Part shown: positions 8,784 to 16,889 of the stretch, piece by piece
Layout of the letters: each line of letters opens with the position of its first letter
How positions within the stretch are numbered: the stretch's first letter is position 1
Source: UMGS1933 sp051891435
GTDB lineage: Bacteria > Bacillota > Clostridia > TANB77 > CAG-508
Length of the DNA: 34,285 nt
Reading direction: 5' to 3'
Assembly: GCA_051891435.1 (NCBI GenBank)
Contig: JBJFFE010000062.1
Span: forward strand, 1-34,285
Made by a program: the position numbers and the translations under genes
Notes under the pieces: generated by a model
Seen by the model: the letters and a program-made list of their open reading frames with translations, nothing else
What the model was told of the DNA's origin: nothing
Database searches by the model: none

Positions 8784-8819
8784 AAAAATTCCTATGAAAA
8801 TAGGAATTTTTTATTTTTT
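8784..8819 (+). terminator. Rho-independent terminator after veg
   Basis: The arms at 8784-8795 and 8800-8811 (AAAAATTCCTAT and its complement) close over a GAAA tetraloop and are followed by a T-rich tract. Confidence 0.9.
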
Positions 8820-8860
8820 CCTTAATATAATGTAATATTACAAATTAAGGAGGGATTTAT

Positions 8861-10402
8861 ATGGCAGTAGAAACAGCCAAGGACAAGATAAAGCTTAACC
8901 AAATAATGGGTCAAAAACAAGAAATTATAACTATAGATGGAGATGTTATTGTAAACGATATAAAACCAGATGTACTAAAAGTCATAAACACAAATGGAAT
9001 ATTATGTATATATAAAAAAGAGGTTCTAAATGGTAAGGTAAAATTAGAAGGGTGTATTAATACATATATAATATACTTAGCAGATGATGAAAATAGTAGT
9101 ATAAGAACTATTAATACAAGTTTAGATTTTGCAGAATTTATAGATATGGAAAATTGTACTGAAGGAATGACTTTAGATGAAACTCTATGTATTAAAGGTT
9201 TTGAAACAAAAGTATTAAACGGGAGAAAACTACATGTTAAAGCATTTGTAGATACTAATATTAAGGTTTGTTCAAACAATGAGGTAGAAGTAATTACAGA
9301 CATTAATAATAGTGAAGACGAACTTCAAATGCTTAATTGTAATAAAAATGTAATGTCATTAATAGGAGAGAATAGCTCAAAAACTGTATTAAAAGATACT
9401 ATTGATTTAAAAACAGAAGATGAATTAGCAGAAATAATGAAAGTAGATTTTTCTTTATCAGATATGGAAACAAAAACAAGTTATAATAAGATACTAATAA
9501 AGGCAAATGCAAATGTAAGAATAATGTATCTAACAGAAGATAATAGAATAAGCGAAGCAGATTCTCAAATACCGTTAATGGGATTTATAGATATGCCAAA
9601 TGTTAGTGATACATCAGAATGTATGGCAAAAACAAAACTTAAGAATTTGATTATAAAACCAAATAATACAGAAGAACATTCTTTATATATAGAAGCAGAT
9701 ATTGAGTTATTTTGCAGAGCGTATGAAAGAAAAGAAATGAATATGATAGAAGACATGTATAGTATTTCAAATAATGTAGATTTAAAGAAAAATATGGTAA
9801 GAGCAGCAACAGAACAATTTGATGTAAGAGAGAATTTTGAGGTAAAAGAAAAACTTACTAATCCAGAATTGCTATATGGAAGAATTTTAGGAATGAGTAT
9901 TAGGCCTATTGTTGAAGAAACAGAAATTAGAAATGGCAGAATAAAATATACTGGAAAATTAGAAGGCGAAATTATGGTTAGTGGCGAAAATAATGTAAAT
10001 GCAACAAATATAGAAATACCTTTTGATTTTGAAGTATTAAATAATCGCATTAAAGAAAATAGCGATGTTGATACAGAAATAAATGTAATATCTCAAAAAT
10101 TAACAAATACTGATGATGGCTTAATAATAGAAGTAGATTTACAAGCAAATTTAAATATTCAAAATGATGAAGAAATAGAATTTGCACAGGATATTACTAT
10201 GGAGGAATATGACAATCAAGATATTTACAGTATGGTTATATATTTTGTAAAACCTGGAGATACATTGTGGGAAATTGCAAAAAAGTTTAGAAGTAGAGTA
10301 GAAGATATAGCAAGAGTAAATGGAATAGAGGATGTAAATAAAATTTATCCAGGTCAGCAACTATATATTCCTAAATTTACAAGAAGTAGAATTGCAATAT
10401 AA
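8861..10402 (+). CDS. sipL: SPOCS (DUF3794) and LysM protein, SipL-like spore morphogenesis factor
   Basis: The 513-residue protein consists of repeated DUF3794/SPOCS domains over roughly residues 1-440 and a C-terminal LysM domain (about residues 463-507, with VKPGDTLWEIAKKF and PGQQLYIPK). This is the architecture of SipL, the clostridial protein that binds SpoIVA and tethers the coat to the forespore. An AAGGAGG site lies just before the ATG. The stop codon is 2 bases from the start of yunB, so the two are probably co-transcribed and coupled. The alternative is another SPOCS/LysM paralogue, but the sporulation context favours SipL. No in-frame CGG. Confidence 0.85.
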   Translation: MAVETAKDKIKLNQIMGQKQEIITIDGDVIVNDIKPDVLKVINTNGILCIYKKEVLNGKVKLEGCINTYIIYLADDENSSIRTINTSLDFAEFIDMENCTEGMTLDETLCIKGFETKVLNGRKLHVKAFVDTNIKVCSNNEVEVITDINNSEDELQMLNCNKNVMSLIGENSSKTVLKDTIDLKTEDELAEIMKVDFSLSDMETKTSYNKILIKANANVRIMYLTEDNRISEADSQIPLMGFIDMPNVSDTSECMAKTKLKNLIIKPNNTEEHSLYIEADIELFCRAYERKEMNMIEDMYSISNNVDLKKNMVRAATEQFDVRENFEVKEKLTNPELLYGRILGMSIRPIVEETEIRNGRIKYTGKLEGEIMVSGENNVNATNIEIPFDFEVLNNRIKENSDVDTEINVISQKLTNTDDGLIIEVDLQANLNIQNDEEIEFAQDITMEEYDNQDIYSMVIYFVKPGDTLWEIAKKFRSRVEDIARVNGIEDVNKIYPGQQLYIPKFTRSRIAI

Positions 10403-10404
10403 AT

Positions 10405-11097
10405 ATGGATAAAATTTATTCAAGAAAAAGGATAAAGATATTTTATTCTGATAGTAAAAAAATAAAGAAAAAAGTTACTTTTACTTTAGTAATAGCAGTT
10501 GCAACTGCAACAATTATATCTAGTATAAAATCAATAGATCCAATATTTGAAAATTTATGCAAAGAAAAAGCAATGACAATTGCAACAAAAATATTGAATA
10601 CAGAATCTACAAAAGTTGTTCATAAATATGAGTATAAGGATATAGTACAAATTACAAAAAATGAAAATGATGGTACCAATATACTAAAAACAGATGTAAC
10701 TGTTATAAATGATATAGCGTCAGATATTGCTGTAGAAGTAACTAATAGATTACAGGAAATAAAAGATGAAAAAATAGAGATTCCTGTAGGAGCATTATTT
10801 GGCAATAAATATTTATCTGGAATGGGTCCAGGAATGGATATATCAATAATTCCGGCTGGGGATGTAACAACAGAACTAAAAACAGAATTTAAAGCACAAG
10901 GAATAAATCAAACAGTATATAGAATATATTTAGAGGTAATATGTAATGTAAATATTATTACGTCATATAAAACCATAGATACTCAGATAATAAACCAAGT
11001 TTTATTAGTAGAAACCGTAATTGTTGGAGATACCCCACAAACGTATTATAATTTGGAGGGGGTAAACACAAATACTGCATTAGAAATAATTGAGTAA
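10405..11097 (+). CDS. yunB: Sporulation protein YunB
   Basis: YunB is a sigma-E-dependent sporulation protein with an N-terminal membrane anchor. The 230-residue product has a basic N-terminus, one membrane segment (about residues 26-45), and the conserved central block IPVGALFGNKYLSGMGPG (about residues 129-146), which is diagnostic. It begins 2 bases after the SPOCS/LysM gene without a strong ribosome binding site of its own, suggesting translational coupling. Its TAA stop overlaps the first bases of the palindromic repeat at 11096. Confidence 0.92.
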   Translation: MDKIYSRKRIKIFYSDSKKIKKKVTFTLVIAVATATIISSIKSIDPIFENLCKEKAMTIATKILNTESTKVVHKYEYKDIVQITKNENDGTNILKTDVTVINDIASDIAVEVTNRLQEIKDEKIEIPVGALFGNKYLSGMGPGMDISIIPAGDVTTELKTEFKAQGINQTVYRIYLEVICNVNIITSYKTIDTQIINQVLLVETVIVGDTPQTYYNLEGVNTNTALEIIE

Positions 11098-11248
11098 ATT
11101 GTAATTTGTAGAGGAAATTTATTTTAGAAGGTGTAGGGGTCGCACTCTTGGGCGACCCGTAAATATGTGAATAATCATTATTACGGGTCGCCGAGGACGG
11201 CGACCCCTACAACATTCGCCATAAACATTTACCTAACAATTACAATTT
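11096..11248. repeat. Palindromic intergenic element, copy 1
   Basis: The outer arms are AAATTGTAATTTGT and its near complement ending at 11248. Nested inside are TGTAGGGGTCGC (about 11136) with GCGACCCCTACA (about 11200), and GGGCGACCCGTAA with TTACGGGTCGCC. The element therefore folds into one long GC-cored hairpin. It begins exactly at the yunB stop codon. The same design recurs at 11657 and 19504, with shorter relatives at 16350 and 26855. It resembles a MITE- or REP-like element; no coding potential. Confidence 0.85.
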
Positions 11249-11311
11249 TTCTCTTGACATTGGTATAAATCTCCTAAAAATGTAAAAAATTAAAATTAGG
11301 AGAGTGATACT

Positions 11312-11647
11312 ATGAATGAAAGCAAAATGAAAAACATGGTAGTACTTAAAAATTTGCCTTCTAATATTGTTGAGGAGGCATATGTGGTTTTAAAACCAAA
11401 TCAAAAACTGAAAAAAAACATAGAGAAACAAGAAGATGAAAATAAACTTGTAACATCAGACTATGTTGTAAAAGAAGCAGAAATGGTAGTTAGTAACTAT
11501 TTGTCTAAAATTGAAGAGAATAAAACAATAAGAAGTTTAGAGGTAGAAAAAATAAAAAAGAAATATTTAAAAGTAAGAAAATTGAGTTTAATATTGGGCG
11601 GAATATTAATTTTAAATATATTATCATTCATATGCGGAAGAGTTTAA
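11312..11647 (+). CDS. Small protein of unknown function with C-terminal membrane anchor
   Basis: The 111-residue product is not one I recognise. It is highly charged, with a Lys/Glu-rich, probably helical middle (about residues 28-90) and one hydrophobic segment at the C-terminus (LSLILGGILILNILSFI, about residues 91-107), so it is likely tail-anchored in the membrane. A strong AGGAG site precedes the ATG. It sits between two palindromic elements, downstream of yunB and upstream of spoIVFA, so a sporulation role is possible but only by position. Confidence 0.7.
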   Translation: MNESKMKNMVVLKNLPSNIVEEAYVVLKPNQKLKKNIEKQEDENKLVTSDYVVKEAEMVVSNYLSKIEENKTIRSLEVEKIKKKYLKVRKLSLILGGILILNILSFICGRV

Positions 11648-11656
11648 AAAGCATGA

Positions 11657-11787
11657 TAAATTGTAGTTTGTATGGCAAATATTGTTCGCAAACATCGTAG
11701 GGGTCGCACTCCTGGGCGACCCGCAGATACATTAAATTTCTCATTACGGGGCGCCGAAGACTGCGCCCCCTACAAACTACAATTTAT
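11657..11787. repeat. Palindromic intergenic element, copy 2
   Basis: TAAATTGTAGTTTGT at the left pairs with ACAAACTACAATTTA at the right end. The core carries GTAGGGGTCGC on the left and GCGCCCCCTAC on the right, with a second inner GGGCGACCCG/CGGGGCGCC stem. It begins 10 bases after the stop codon of the preceding gene. It is diverged from copy 1 but has the same layout. Confidence 0.8.
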
Positions 11788-11811
11788 TATACAAAATAAA
11801 AATCAAGTTCT

Positions 11812-11864
11812 AAATCTCTTTTTTAAGTAATATATATTAAAAAAATTACTTAAGAAGGGGATTT
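11812..11864 (+). promoter_or_regulatory. 20-base-pair hairpin burying the spoIVFA ribosome binding site
   Basis: The arms at 11812-11831 and 11845-11864 pair over all 20 positions if G-U pairs are allowed. The 3' arm contains AAGGGG, the ribosome binding site for the ATG at 11869, and the hairpin is followed directly by a T run. It could be a terminator for upstream transcripts, a translational lock, or an attenuator. Confidence 0.7.
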
Positions 11865-11868
11865 TTTT

Positions 11869-12751
11869 ATGGAAAGAACTTTAAGCCAAGAAGAAAAAAT
11901 AAGAAGAGCAGAGGAATTATATTATAGAAGGAAAAATGCTGTAAATATGGGAAGAACAGCAACGGTTAATGTAAATCCTAAAAAAAATTATAAACTATTA
12001 AAAAAAGTAATATTACAAATACTGGCGTGTGTTGGAATATATGCTTTAATTTATAATTTGCAAAGTAATAGTGATAATTTCTCAATAGATTCAATAAATT
12101 ACGTGAAAAGTACAATAGCATATGATGCTAATTTTAAAAAAATATTTGAAGATGTAAAAGACTATTTTTCGAATTTATATACAATAAAAGAAAATACGAA
12201 TGAAGTAGAGGAAAATGTTTTACCAGAAGAAACACTGGCAGTAAGTGAGAGTAATATACAAGAAGACCCTACAGAAGAGGTAAATGAAGAAAATGTAGAT
12301 ATAGTAGATGAAGAGGCAAGCAGTATTAGCCAAATAGATGAAGATGCACAATATATAAAAGACAATTTTTCTTTAATAAAGCCAGTAGCAGGAACAATTA
12401 CATCACGATTTGGACTTAGAAATCCTACAACGCCAACAGTACCTACATATCATACAGGTATTGATATTGCAGTTCCAGAAGGAACAGTATTTGTATCTGC
12501 AATGGATGGAACAGTGGAACAAGTATCTTCACAAGGAGACTACCGGGAATCATGTAAAAATAACAAATGGAGATGTAAGCACACTATATGCACATTGTAA
12601 AACTATATATGTATCAGAAGGGGACAAAGTTGTGCAAGGACAGCAAATAGGAGAAACAGGAAGTACGGGAAATGTAACAGGTCCACACCTTCACTTTGAA
12701 ATAAGAAGAAATGATGAATATGTGAATCCGGACTTAATATTAGAGTTTTAG
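11869..12751 (+). CDS. spoIVFA: SpoIVFA/SpoIIQ-like M23 (LytM) protein, read with one +1 shift
   Basis: Read with one +1 shift at the CGG at 12544, this gives 293 residues: a cytosolic N-terminus, one membrane segment (about residues 45-62), an acidic linker, and a LytM/M23 domain from about residue 170. All zinc ligand motifs are visible: HTGID, YAHC and HLHFEI, the last two after the shift. Without the shift the protein would end after 243 residues and lose half of the M23 domain. The gene lies 5 bases before a SpoIVFB-type protease, the order of the spoIVF operon that controls pro-sigma-K processing, so SpoIVFA is the preferred call; another membrane M23 protein such as SpoIIQ is the alternative. 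The DNA on both sides of the site is uniform in composition, so nothing suggests decay. Confidence 0.8.
12544..12546 (+). other. In-frame CGG, +1 shift site 1 (spoIVFA)
   Basis: Codon 226 in the starting frame is CGG after TAC. Skipping the C gives GGG AAT CAT (Gly-Asn-His), the expected M23 sequence GDYGNHVKI. Staying in frame gives an unrelated tail and a stop about 18 codons later. Confidence 0.9.
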
Positions 12752-12756
12752 GGTAG

Positions 12757-13426
12757 GTGATTAAAATACAAATAAGCATAAACATAGAAATATTTTTATT
12801 CCTCTTAATATTTATAATAACAAAACAAATAGACATATATATAATATTTCTTCTATTTACACTAATACATGAACTAAGCCATATGATAGTAGGAATTTTA
12901 TTAGGGTTAAAGCCTAAAAAAATGATGGTAATGCCATTTCGGATTTAAAATAACATTTGAAGAATATAAACTACAGGGAAAAGCAGAAAAAAAACAGATA
13001 ATAGTAGCACTAGCAGGACCATTAATAAATTTAATTATAATGGCAATATCAATAATTTTGAAATTAGATTTGAACATAATATATTCAAACTTAATAATAG
13101 CAGTGTTTAATTTAATACCGATATATCCACTAGATGGTGGAAGAATTTTAAAATCAATTTTAAAATTAAAACTAGATGAAAAAAAGGTATATGAAATTGT
13201 TAACAGAATTTCAAACATAACAATAATAGCTTTAACAGCAACAACAAGTATTGTAATTTTATACATACATAATATAGCAATAGTATTTGCTCTAGCCTAT
13301 TTATGGTACATAGTAATTAGAGAAAATAAAAGATATAAAATAATAAAAAGAATATACGATGTAATTGAAACTAATGAGATAGAAAAAAATTATAAAGAAC
13401 TTGATAAAACAAAATTTATAGTATAA
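12757..13426 (+). CDS. spoIVFB: SpoIVFB-type M50 intramembrane metalloprotease, read with one +1 shift
   Basis: Site-2-protease family enzyme; SpoIVFB cleaves pro-sigma-K in the mother-cell membrane around the forespore. With the +1 shift at 12940 the product has 222 residues, several membrane segments, the zinc motif HELSH (residues 38-42), the block ALAGPLINL (about residues 84-92), and the third-ligand motif NLIPIYPLDGGR (about residues 118-129). Without the shift, translation ends two codons after the CGG and loses everything after the HELSH helix. I chose the GTG at 12757, 5 bases after the spoIVFA stop and behind AGGGTAG, because it gives the expected N-terminal length; there is no better ATG. 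The family call is firm. Confidence 0.9.
12940..12942 (+). other. In-frame CGG, +1 shift site 2 (spoIVFB)
   Basis: Codon 62 is CGG after TTT. Skipping the C gives GGA TTT AAA (Gly-Phe-Lys) and opens the rest of the protease. In the starting frame the next codons are ATT TAA, so the unshifted product stops almost at once. Confidence 0.9.
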
Positions 13427-13468
13427 AATAAATTCATAAATTGATTGCAAATATGGGAGGAAAAACAA

Positions 13469-13876
13469 ATGAGAAAATTTAGCCAAAACAAAGGAATTAC
13501 TATAGTTTCTTTAATAGTTACTATTGTAGTTATGCTAATTTTAACAAGTATAATAGTTACAGATACGTATACGGGTAGTGATTATAAAAAATATAAATTA
13601 ATGTGTGCTGATGTTGAATTATTAGAAGACAAAGTAATAGTATATTATAATCAATATGTTGAAATACCAACAACAGGAGAAAAAATCGAAACAGGACTTC
13701 CAGAAGTCATAGCCAATATTGGACATGATTTTTATAAATTAGATATAAATAAATTAAGTAATATAACTTTAAATTATGGAGATGAAGAGGATATATTTAT
13801 AATAGATAGTGCAACATTTGAAGTATATTATTTAAATGGAATTGAATATGATGGAAACATTTATTATACAGATTGA
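13469..13876 (+). CDS. Type IV pilin-like (pseudopilin) protein
   Basis: The 135-residue product starts with a short basic leader, then KGITIVSLIVTIVVMLILTSI (key part GITIVSLIVT, residues 9-18), the hydrophobic helix of class III signal peptides recognised by prepilin peptidase. The rest is a small, mostly beta-type domain I do not recognise. A GGGAGG site precedes the ATG at 13469. No other pilus genes are adjacent. A strong terminator follows immediately. A similar lone protein occurs at 19754, so these may be dispersed minor pilins or secreted surface proteins. Confidence 0.75.
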   Translation: MRKFSQNKGITIVSLIVTIVVMLILTSIIVTDTYTGSDYKKYKLMCADVELLEDKVIVYYNQYVEIPTTGEKIETGLPEVIANIGHDFYKLDINKLSNITLNYGDEEDIFIIDSATFEVYYLNGIEYDGNIYYTD

Positions 13877-13879
13877 TAA

Positions 13880-13924
13880 AAAAACGCCACATTTATTTAG
13901 GATAAAATGTGGCGTTTTTTTTTT
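13880..13924. terminator. Bidirectional terminator between the pseudopilin and DUF3137 genes
   Basis: AAAACGCCACATTT pairs with AAATGTGGCGTTTT and is flanked by A and T runs, so it can end transcription on both strands of these convergent genes. Confidence 0.92.
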
Positions 13925-13926
13925 AA

Positions 13927-14880
13927 TTAAATCTCAGTTTTTCCTATTAAATCAATCAACATTTTAGATAAAGTATAAGAAAAATCAAGAATATTATAAT
14001 ATTTTTTTAATAATTCTTTATCAAAAGCTCCTTTCTTTATTGAATTTAATTCAAATAAAGCTCCAGTGTGAAATCTTAAATACATAACATTATTATAAAT
14101 AGATATGTCGTATGTAATACCAGTAGCTTTTTTAAAAGATGTTAACAACTCCATAATGTCATGTGTTAATAACTGCATGCCTATTATAGAATTTGTAGCA
14201 GATACATCAAAATATTTTTCAAATTCCTGAGAATCCATTTCCAATTTCGTTTTTGAAGAAATACTTCTATTGGTTCTAATTTGCAATTCGCTATTAATTG
14301 ATTTATCTAACATTATTACGGAAAACAAACCATGGAAGATGGTAGTACTAGTTGTGTGTGTATTACCATCAGAGTCTGTATGTGTAGTTTCGTGAATTGT
14401 ATGCACTTCTGCCATTTTAATAGGATATTTGTTATCTATGTTACCCTCCATATAATCATCAGAATAATATTTATTAAAATATTCATTATACTTTGCTTTC
14501 CTATAAATTACATCAGGCATTGGTGTTTGAGGTGTATAAACTATGTTATCATAAAAGTTACTTAACAATACTCTTATAATATTTGTTTTAAAAAGTATTT
14601 TAAAGTTTTTTTGGTTTTTAGAAAAAATAAGATTAAGTAAAAAATAAATAACAATATCTGCCATTAATATAAAAACTAATAAAAATATAATAAACATACT
14701 AAAGCCAGCGATAAATGAATTCATTTTATATATTATAAAGCCATCAACCAAAATTGCTAAAACTAAAAAGATGATATTAATAGTTTTCTGCTCATTTTTT
14801 GCATTTCTCCAAACCTCATCAAAATCTGGTGAGGTATTATTGGTTAAATTTTCAAATAAATCTTCAAAATTTTTCTTCAT
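13927..14880 (-). CDS. DUF3137 membrane protein
   Basis: The 317-residue protein has a cytosolic N-terminal stretch, two closely spaced membrane segments (about residues 33-58 and 60-86), and a large soluble C-terminal domain typical of DUF3137. It starts 5 bases after the LemA gene, and LemA-DUF3137 is a recurrent pair in Firmicutes. Function is unknown; membrane or envelope stress roles have been proposed for LemA partners. No in-frame CGG on this strand. Confidence 0.8.
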   Translation of the reverse strand: MKKNFEDLFENLTNNTSPDFDEVWRNAKNEQKTINIIFLVLAILVDGFIIYKMNSFIAGFSMFIIFLLVFILMADIVIYFLLNLIFSKNQKNFKILFKTNIIRVLLSNFYDNIVYTPQTPMPDVIYRKAKYNEYFNKYYSDDYMEGNIDNKYPIKMAEVHTIHETTHTDSDGNTHTTSTTIFHGLFSVIMLDKSINSELQIRTNRSISSKTKLEMDSQEFEKYFDVSATNSIIGMQLLTHDIMELLTSFKKATGITYDISIYNNVMYLRFHTGALFELNSIKKGAFDKELLKKYYNILDFSYTLSKMLIDLIGKTEI

Positions 14881-14885
14881 TTTTA

Positions 14886-15422
14886 TTACCTTTCAATATT
14901 TACATTAATATTTTCTTTCTTATATTCTTCGATTTGAAATAATTCAGCTGGTTTAAATTTGAATAGACTAGCTATAATATTTGTTGGAATAGTTTCAAGT
15001 TTGGTATTATAAAATGTTACGTCATTATTATAAATTCTTCTTGCGGCTTGAAGCTGACTTTCAATTTTTACTAAGTTTTTTTGTAAATTTACAAATTGAT
15101 TACTAGCTTTAAGGTCAGGATAATCCTCAGCTAATGCTAAAATTTGATTAAAAGTATTATTTAACTTATTAGCCTTATCAAACTCTTTAGTTTCATTATA
15201 TGAAGCTCTTAATTTAGTAATATTCTCAAAAAGTTCACTTTCATGTTTGGAATAAGCTTTTACACATTCTACTAAGTTTGGAATTAAATCGAATCTTTGA
15301 TTTAAATAAACCTCAATACCAGACTTAGATTGTTTTACTTTATTTCTTAATTTAATTAATTTATTGTATTGAGATAAAATAAAAATAATTATTAAAATTA
15401 ATATAACAGCTATTAAATACAT
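14886..15422 (-). CDS. lemA: LemA family protein
   Basis: The 178-residue product has an N-terminal membrane anchor (residues 2-18) and the long helical LemA domain, with the family block YNKLIKLRNKVKQSKSGIEV (residues 19-38), then RFDLIPNLVE and, near the C-terminus, TIPTNIIASLFKFKPAELFQ. A GGGAGAA site precedes the ATG. It is the first gene of a two-gene minus-strand operon with the DUF3137 gene. LemA's biochemical role is not established. Confidence 0.9.
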   Translation of the reverse strand: MYLIAVILILIIIFILSQYNKLIKLRNKVKQSKSGIEVYLNQRFDLIPNLVECVKAYSKHESELFENITKLRASYNETKEFDKANKLNNTFNQILALAEDYPDLKASNQFVNLQKNLVKIESQLQAARRIYNNDVTFYNTKLETIPTNIIASLFKFKPAELFQIEEYKKENINVNIER

Positions 15423-15521
15423 ATTATTCTCCCTTCATAAATAACTAATAATATTATAACATGAAGGAATATAAAAAACTATAGAAATTATAAAAAAAGC
15501 CACATAATTATTAGAAAGTGC

Positions 15522-15550
15522 TTGCAAATTATGGAAAAGTATGGTAAAAT
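15522..15550 (+). promoter_or_regulatory. Promoter of rpsF-ssb-rpsR
   Basis: TTGCAA and TAAAAT boxes with 17-base spacing lie about 90 bases before rpsF, leaving a structured leader. Confidence 0.7.
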
Positions 15551-15564
15551 AGCAAGTACTTAAA

Positions 15565-15625
15565 AAATAGCATTTGCTATTTTTCCTTACTCATAGTAAA
15601 AAAGTAGCTATGGGTTGCAAATCCA
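15565..15625 (+). promoter_or_regulatory. Structured leader of rpsF, possible S6:S18 autoregulatory element
   Basis: A small hairpin (AAATAGC/GCTATTT near 15567-15582) is followed by an 8-base stem, ACTCATAG (about 15590) with CTATGGGT (about 15609), just before the GGAGGTGG ribosome binding site. Leaders of rpsF operons in many bacteria bind the S6:S18 complex; here only the position and the presence of stems support it. Confidence 0.35.
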
Positions 15626-15642
15626 AAAGGAGGTGGAAAATA

Positions 15643-15927
15643 ATGAACAAATACGAAAGTGTTGTTATTATTAATCCAAATTTAGAGGCTGAGGCTATAA
15701 AATCTTTAATTAGCAAAATCTCTGATTTAATTAATAGTAATGGAACAGTAAATTCTGTAGAAGAATTAGGAAAAAGAAAACTAGCTTATGAAATCAAAAA
15801 ATTAAATGAAGGATACTATGTAGTATTAAAATTTGAAGCTAAACCAGAACTAATTACAGAATTAGAAAGAGTATATAGAATAACAGATGAAGTTATTAAA
15901 TTTATCGTAGTTAAAGAGGAGGAGTAA
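15643..15927 (+). CDS. rpsF: Ribosomal protein bS6
   Basis: The 94-residue product is a full bS6: MNKYESVVIINPNLE at the N-terminus, the block ELGKRKLAYEIKKLNEGYYV (about residues 42-61), and the strand ending DEVIKFIVVKEEE. bS6 binds bS18 and the central domain of 16S rRNA in the small subunit. The ATG at 15643 follows a strong AGGAGGTGG site; an upstream extension is unlikely. It leads the conserved rpsF-ssb-rpsR operon. Confidence 0.97.
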   Translation: MNKYESVVIINPNLEAEAIKSLISKISDLINSNGTVNSVEELGKRKLAYEIKKLNEGYYVVLKFEAKPELITELERVYRITDEVIKFIVVKEEE

Positions 15928-15931
15928 TCGC

Positions 15932-16351
15932 ATGAATAAAGTAATATTAATGGGGCGATTAACTAGAGATCCAGAAGTTAGATACACTCAAAACACTAAT
16001 ACATTAGTTGCATCTTTTTCACTAGCAGTAAACAGAAGGTTTGCAAAAGCTGGAGAAGAAAGACAAGCAGACTTTATAAATGTAGTTGCTTGGAGTAAAA
16101 CTGGAGAATTCTGTAGTAAATATTTTAAAAAAGGGCAACAAGTTGCTATTATAGGAAGAATTCAAACTAGAAATTGGGAAGACGAAAACAAACAAAAACA
16201 TTACATAACAGAAGTTGTTGCAGAAGAAGCATATTTTGCTGATAGCAAAAGAGATGGAGATGCGGGTGCAAGTTTTGCAAATACATTTGGAAACAGTGTA
16301 TCTGAAGCTTCAGAATTTGCAGTATCTGCAGATGATGATTTACCATTCTAG
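15932..16351 (+). CDS. ssb: Single-stranded DNA-binding protein
   Basis: The 139-residue SSB has the OB-fold start MNKVILMGRLTRDPEVRYT, the conserved FINVVAWSKTGEF block and the acidic tip DDDLPF at the C-terminus that binds replication and repair partners. The tail is short for the family. The gene begins 4 bases after rpsF and is followed by a small palindromic element overlapping its stop codon. One Arg is encoded by CGA (residue 9), showing that CGA is decoded. Confidence 0.97.
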   Translation: MNKVILMGRLTRDPEVRYTQNTNTLVASFSLAVNRRFAKAGEERQADFINVVAWSKTGEFCSKYFKKGQQVAIIGRIQTRNWEDENKQKHYITEVVAEEAYFADSKRDGDAGASFANTFGNSVSEASEFAVSADDDLPF

Positions 16352-16377
16352 TAGGGGCAGGGTTCCACCCCTGCCCG
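16350..16377. repeat. Short GC-rich palindrome, relative of the GTAGGGG elements
   Basis: GGGCAGGG (16355-16362) pairs perfectly with CCCTGCCC (16369-16376). It begins TAGTAGGGG, overlapping the ssb stop codon, and separates ssb from rpsR without an obvious T tract. It looks like the core of the larger elements at 11096 and 19504. Confidence 0.65.
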
Positions 16378-16422
16378 CAAACAAAATAAATTGTTAAAGA
16401 CAATTTGAAAGGGGGAAAGAAA

Positions 16423-16710
16423 ATGGCAGACAAAAAACAAAATAATAAAAATAATAGAAGAAGAAATAATGGAGACGAAGAATTCAATCCAAAATTTAGA
16501 AAAATGAGAAAAAAAGTATGTGTAATGTGTGCTAATAAAGATTTCGTTTTAGATTACAAAAATGGAGATCAATTAAAGAAATTTGTAAATGAAAAAGGTA
16601 AAATATTACCAAGAAGAGCAACAGGTGCATGTGCAAAACATCAAAGAGATATAACACAAGCAGTAAAAAGAGCAAGACATATTGCAGTATTACCATTTAC
16701 AAATAAATAA
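16423..16710 (+). CDS. rpsR: Ribosomal protein bS18
   Basis: The 95-residue product has a long Lys/Asn/Arg-rich N-terminus, a Cys pair in KVCVMCANK (about residues 25-33), and the core LPRRATGACAKHQRDITQAV-type segment (about residues 63-82) plus RARHIAVLPF. I chose the ATG at 16423 behind GGGGG over an upstream TTG. The CxxC with a later Cys and His suggests a zinc-binding variant of bS18, which exists in other bacteria. It partners bS6, encoded by the first gene of the operon. Confidence 0.96.
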   Translation: MADKKQNNKNNRRRNNGDEEFNPKFRKMRKKVCVMCANKDFVLDYKNGDQLKKFVNEKGKILPRRATGACAKHQRDITQAVKRARHIAVLPFTNK

Positions 16711-16724
16711 AAATAATAATAAAG

Positions 16725-16755
16725 ACCGATTAGGAAAAGCCTAGTCGGTTTTTTG
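16725..16755 (+). terminator. Terminator of the rpsF operon
   Basis: ACCGATTAGG (16725-16734) pairs with CCTAGTCGGT (16740-16749), followed by six T. Confidence 0.9.
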
Positions 16756-16889
16756 TATTTAACCCTAAAAAATGATAAAAAAATTGTAATTTACAAAAGC
16801 ATAAAAAGATTTTCCTTCTGCTCACCTAAAATTATATTCAAGAATATACTATTACTATGATAAGTTTATATACCAAAGGAGGAAAAATT

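Noticed and set aside
16758..16889. Thiamine riboswitch before the ABC transporter
   Set aside because: The CTGAGA and related TPP core motifs are absent; only a short repeat fragment (AATTGTAATTTAC) is visible.
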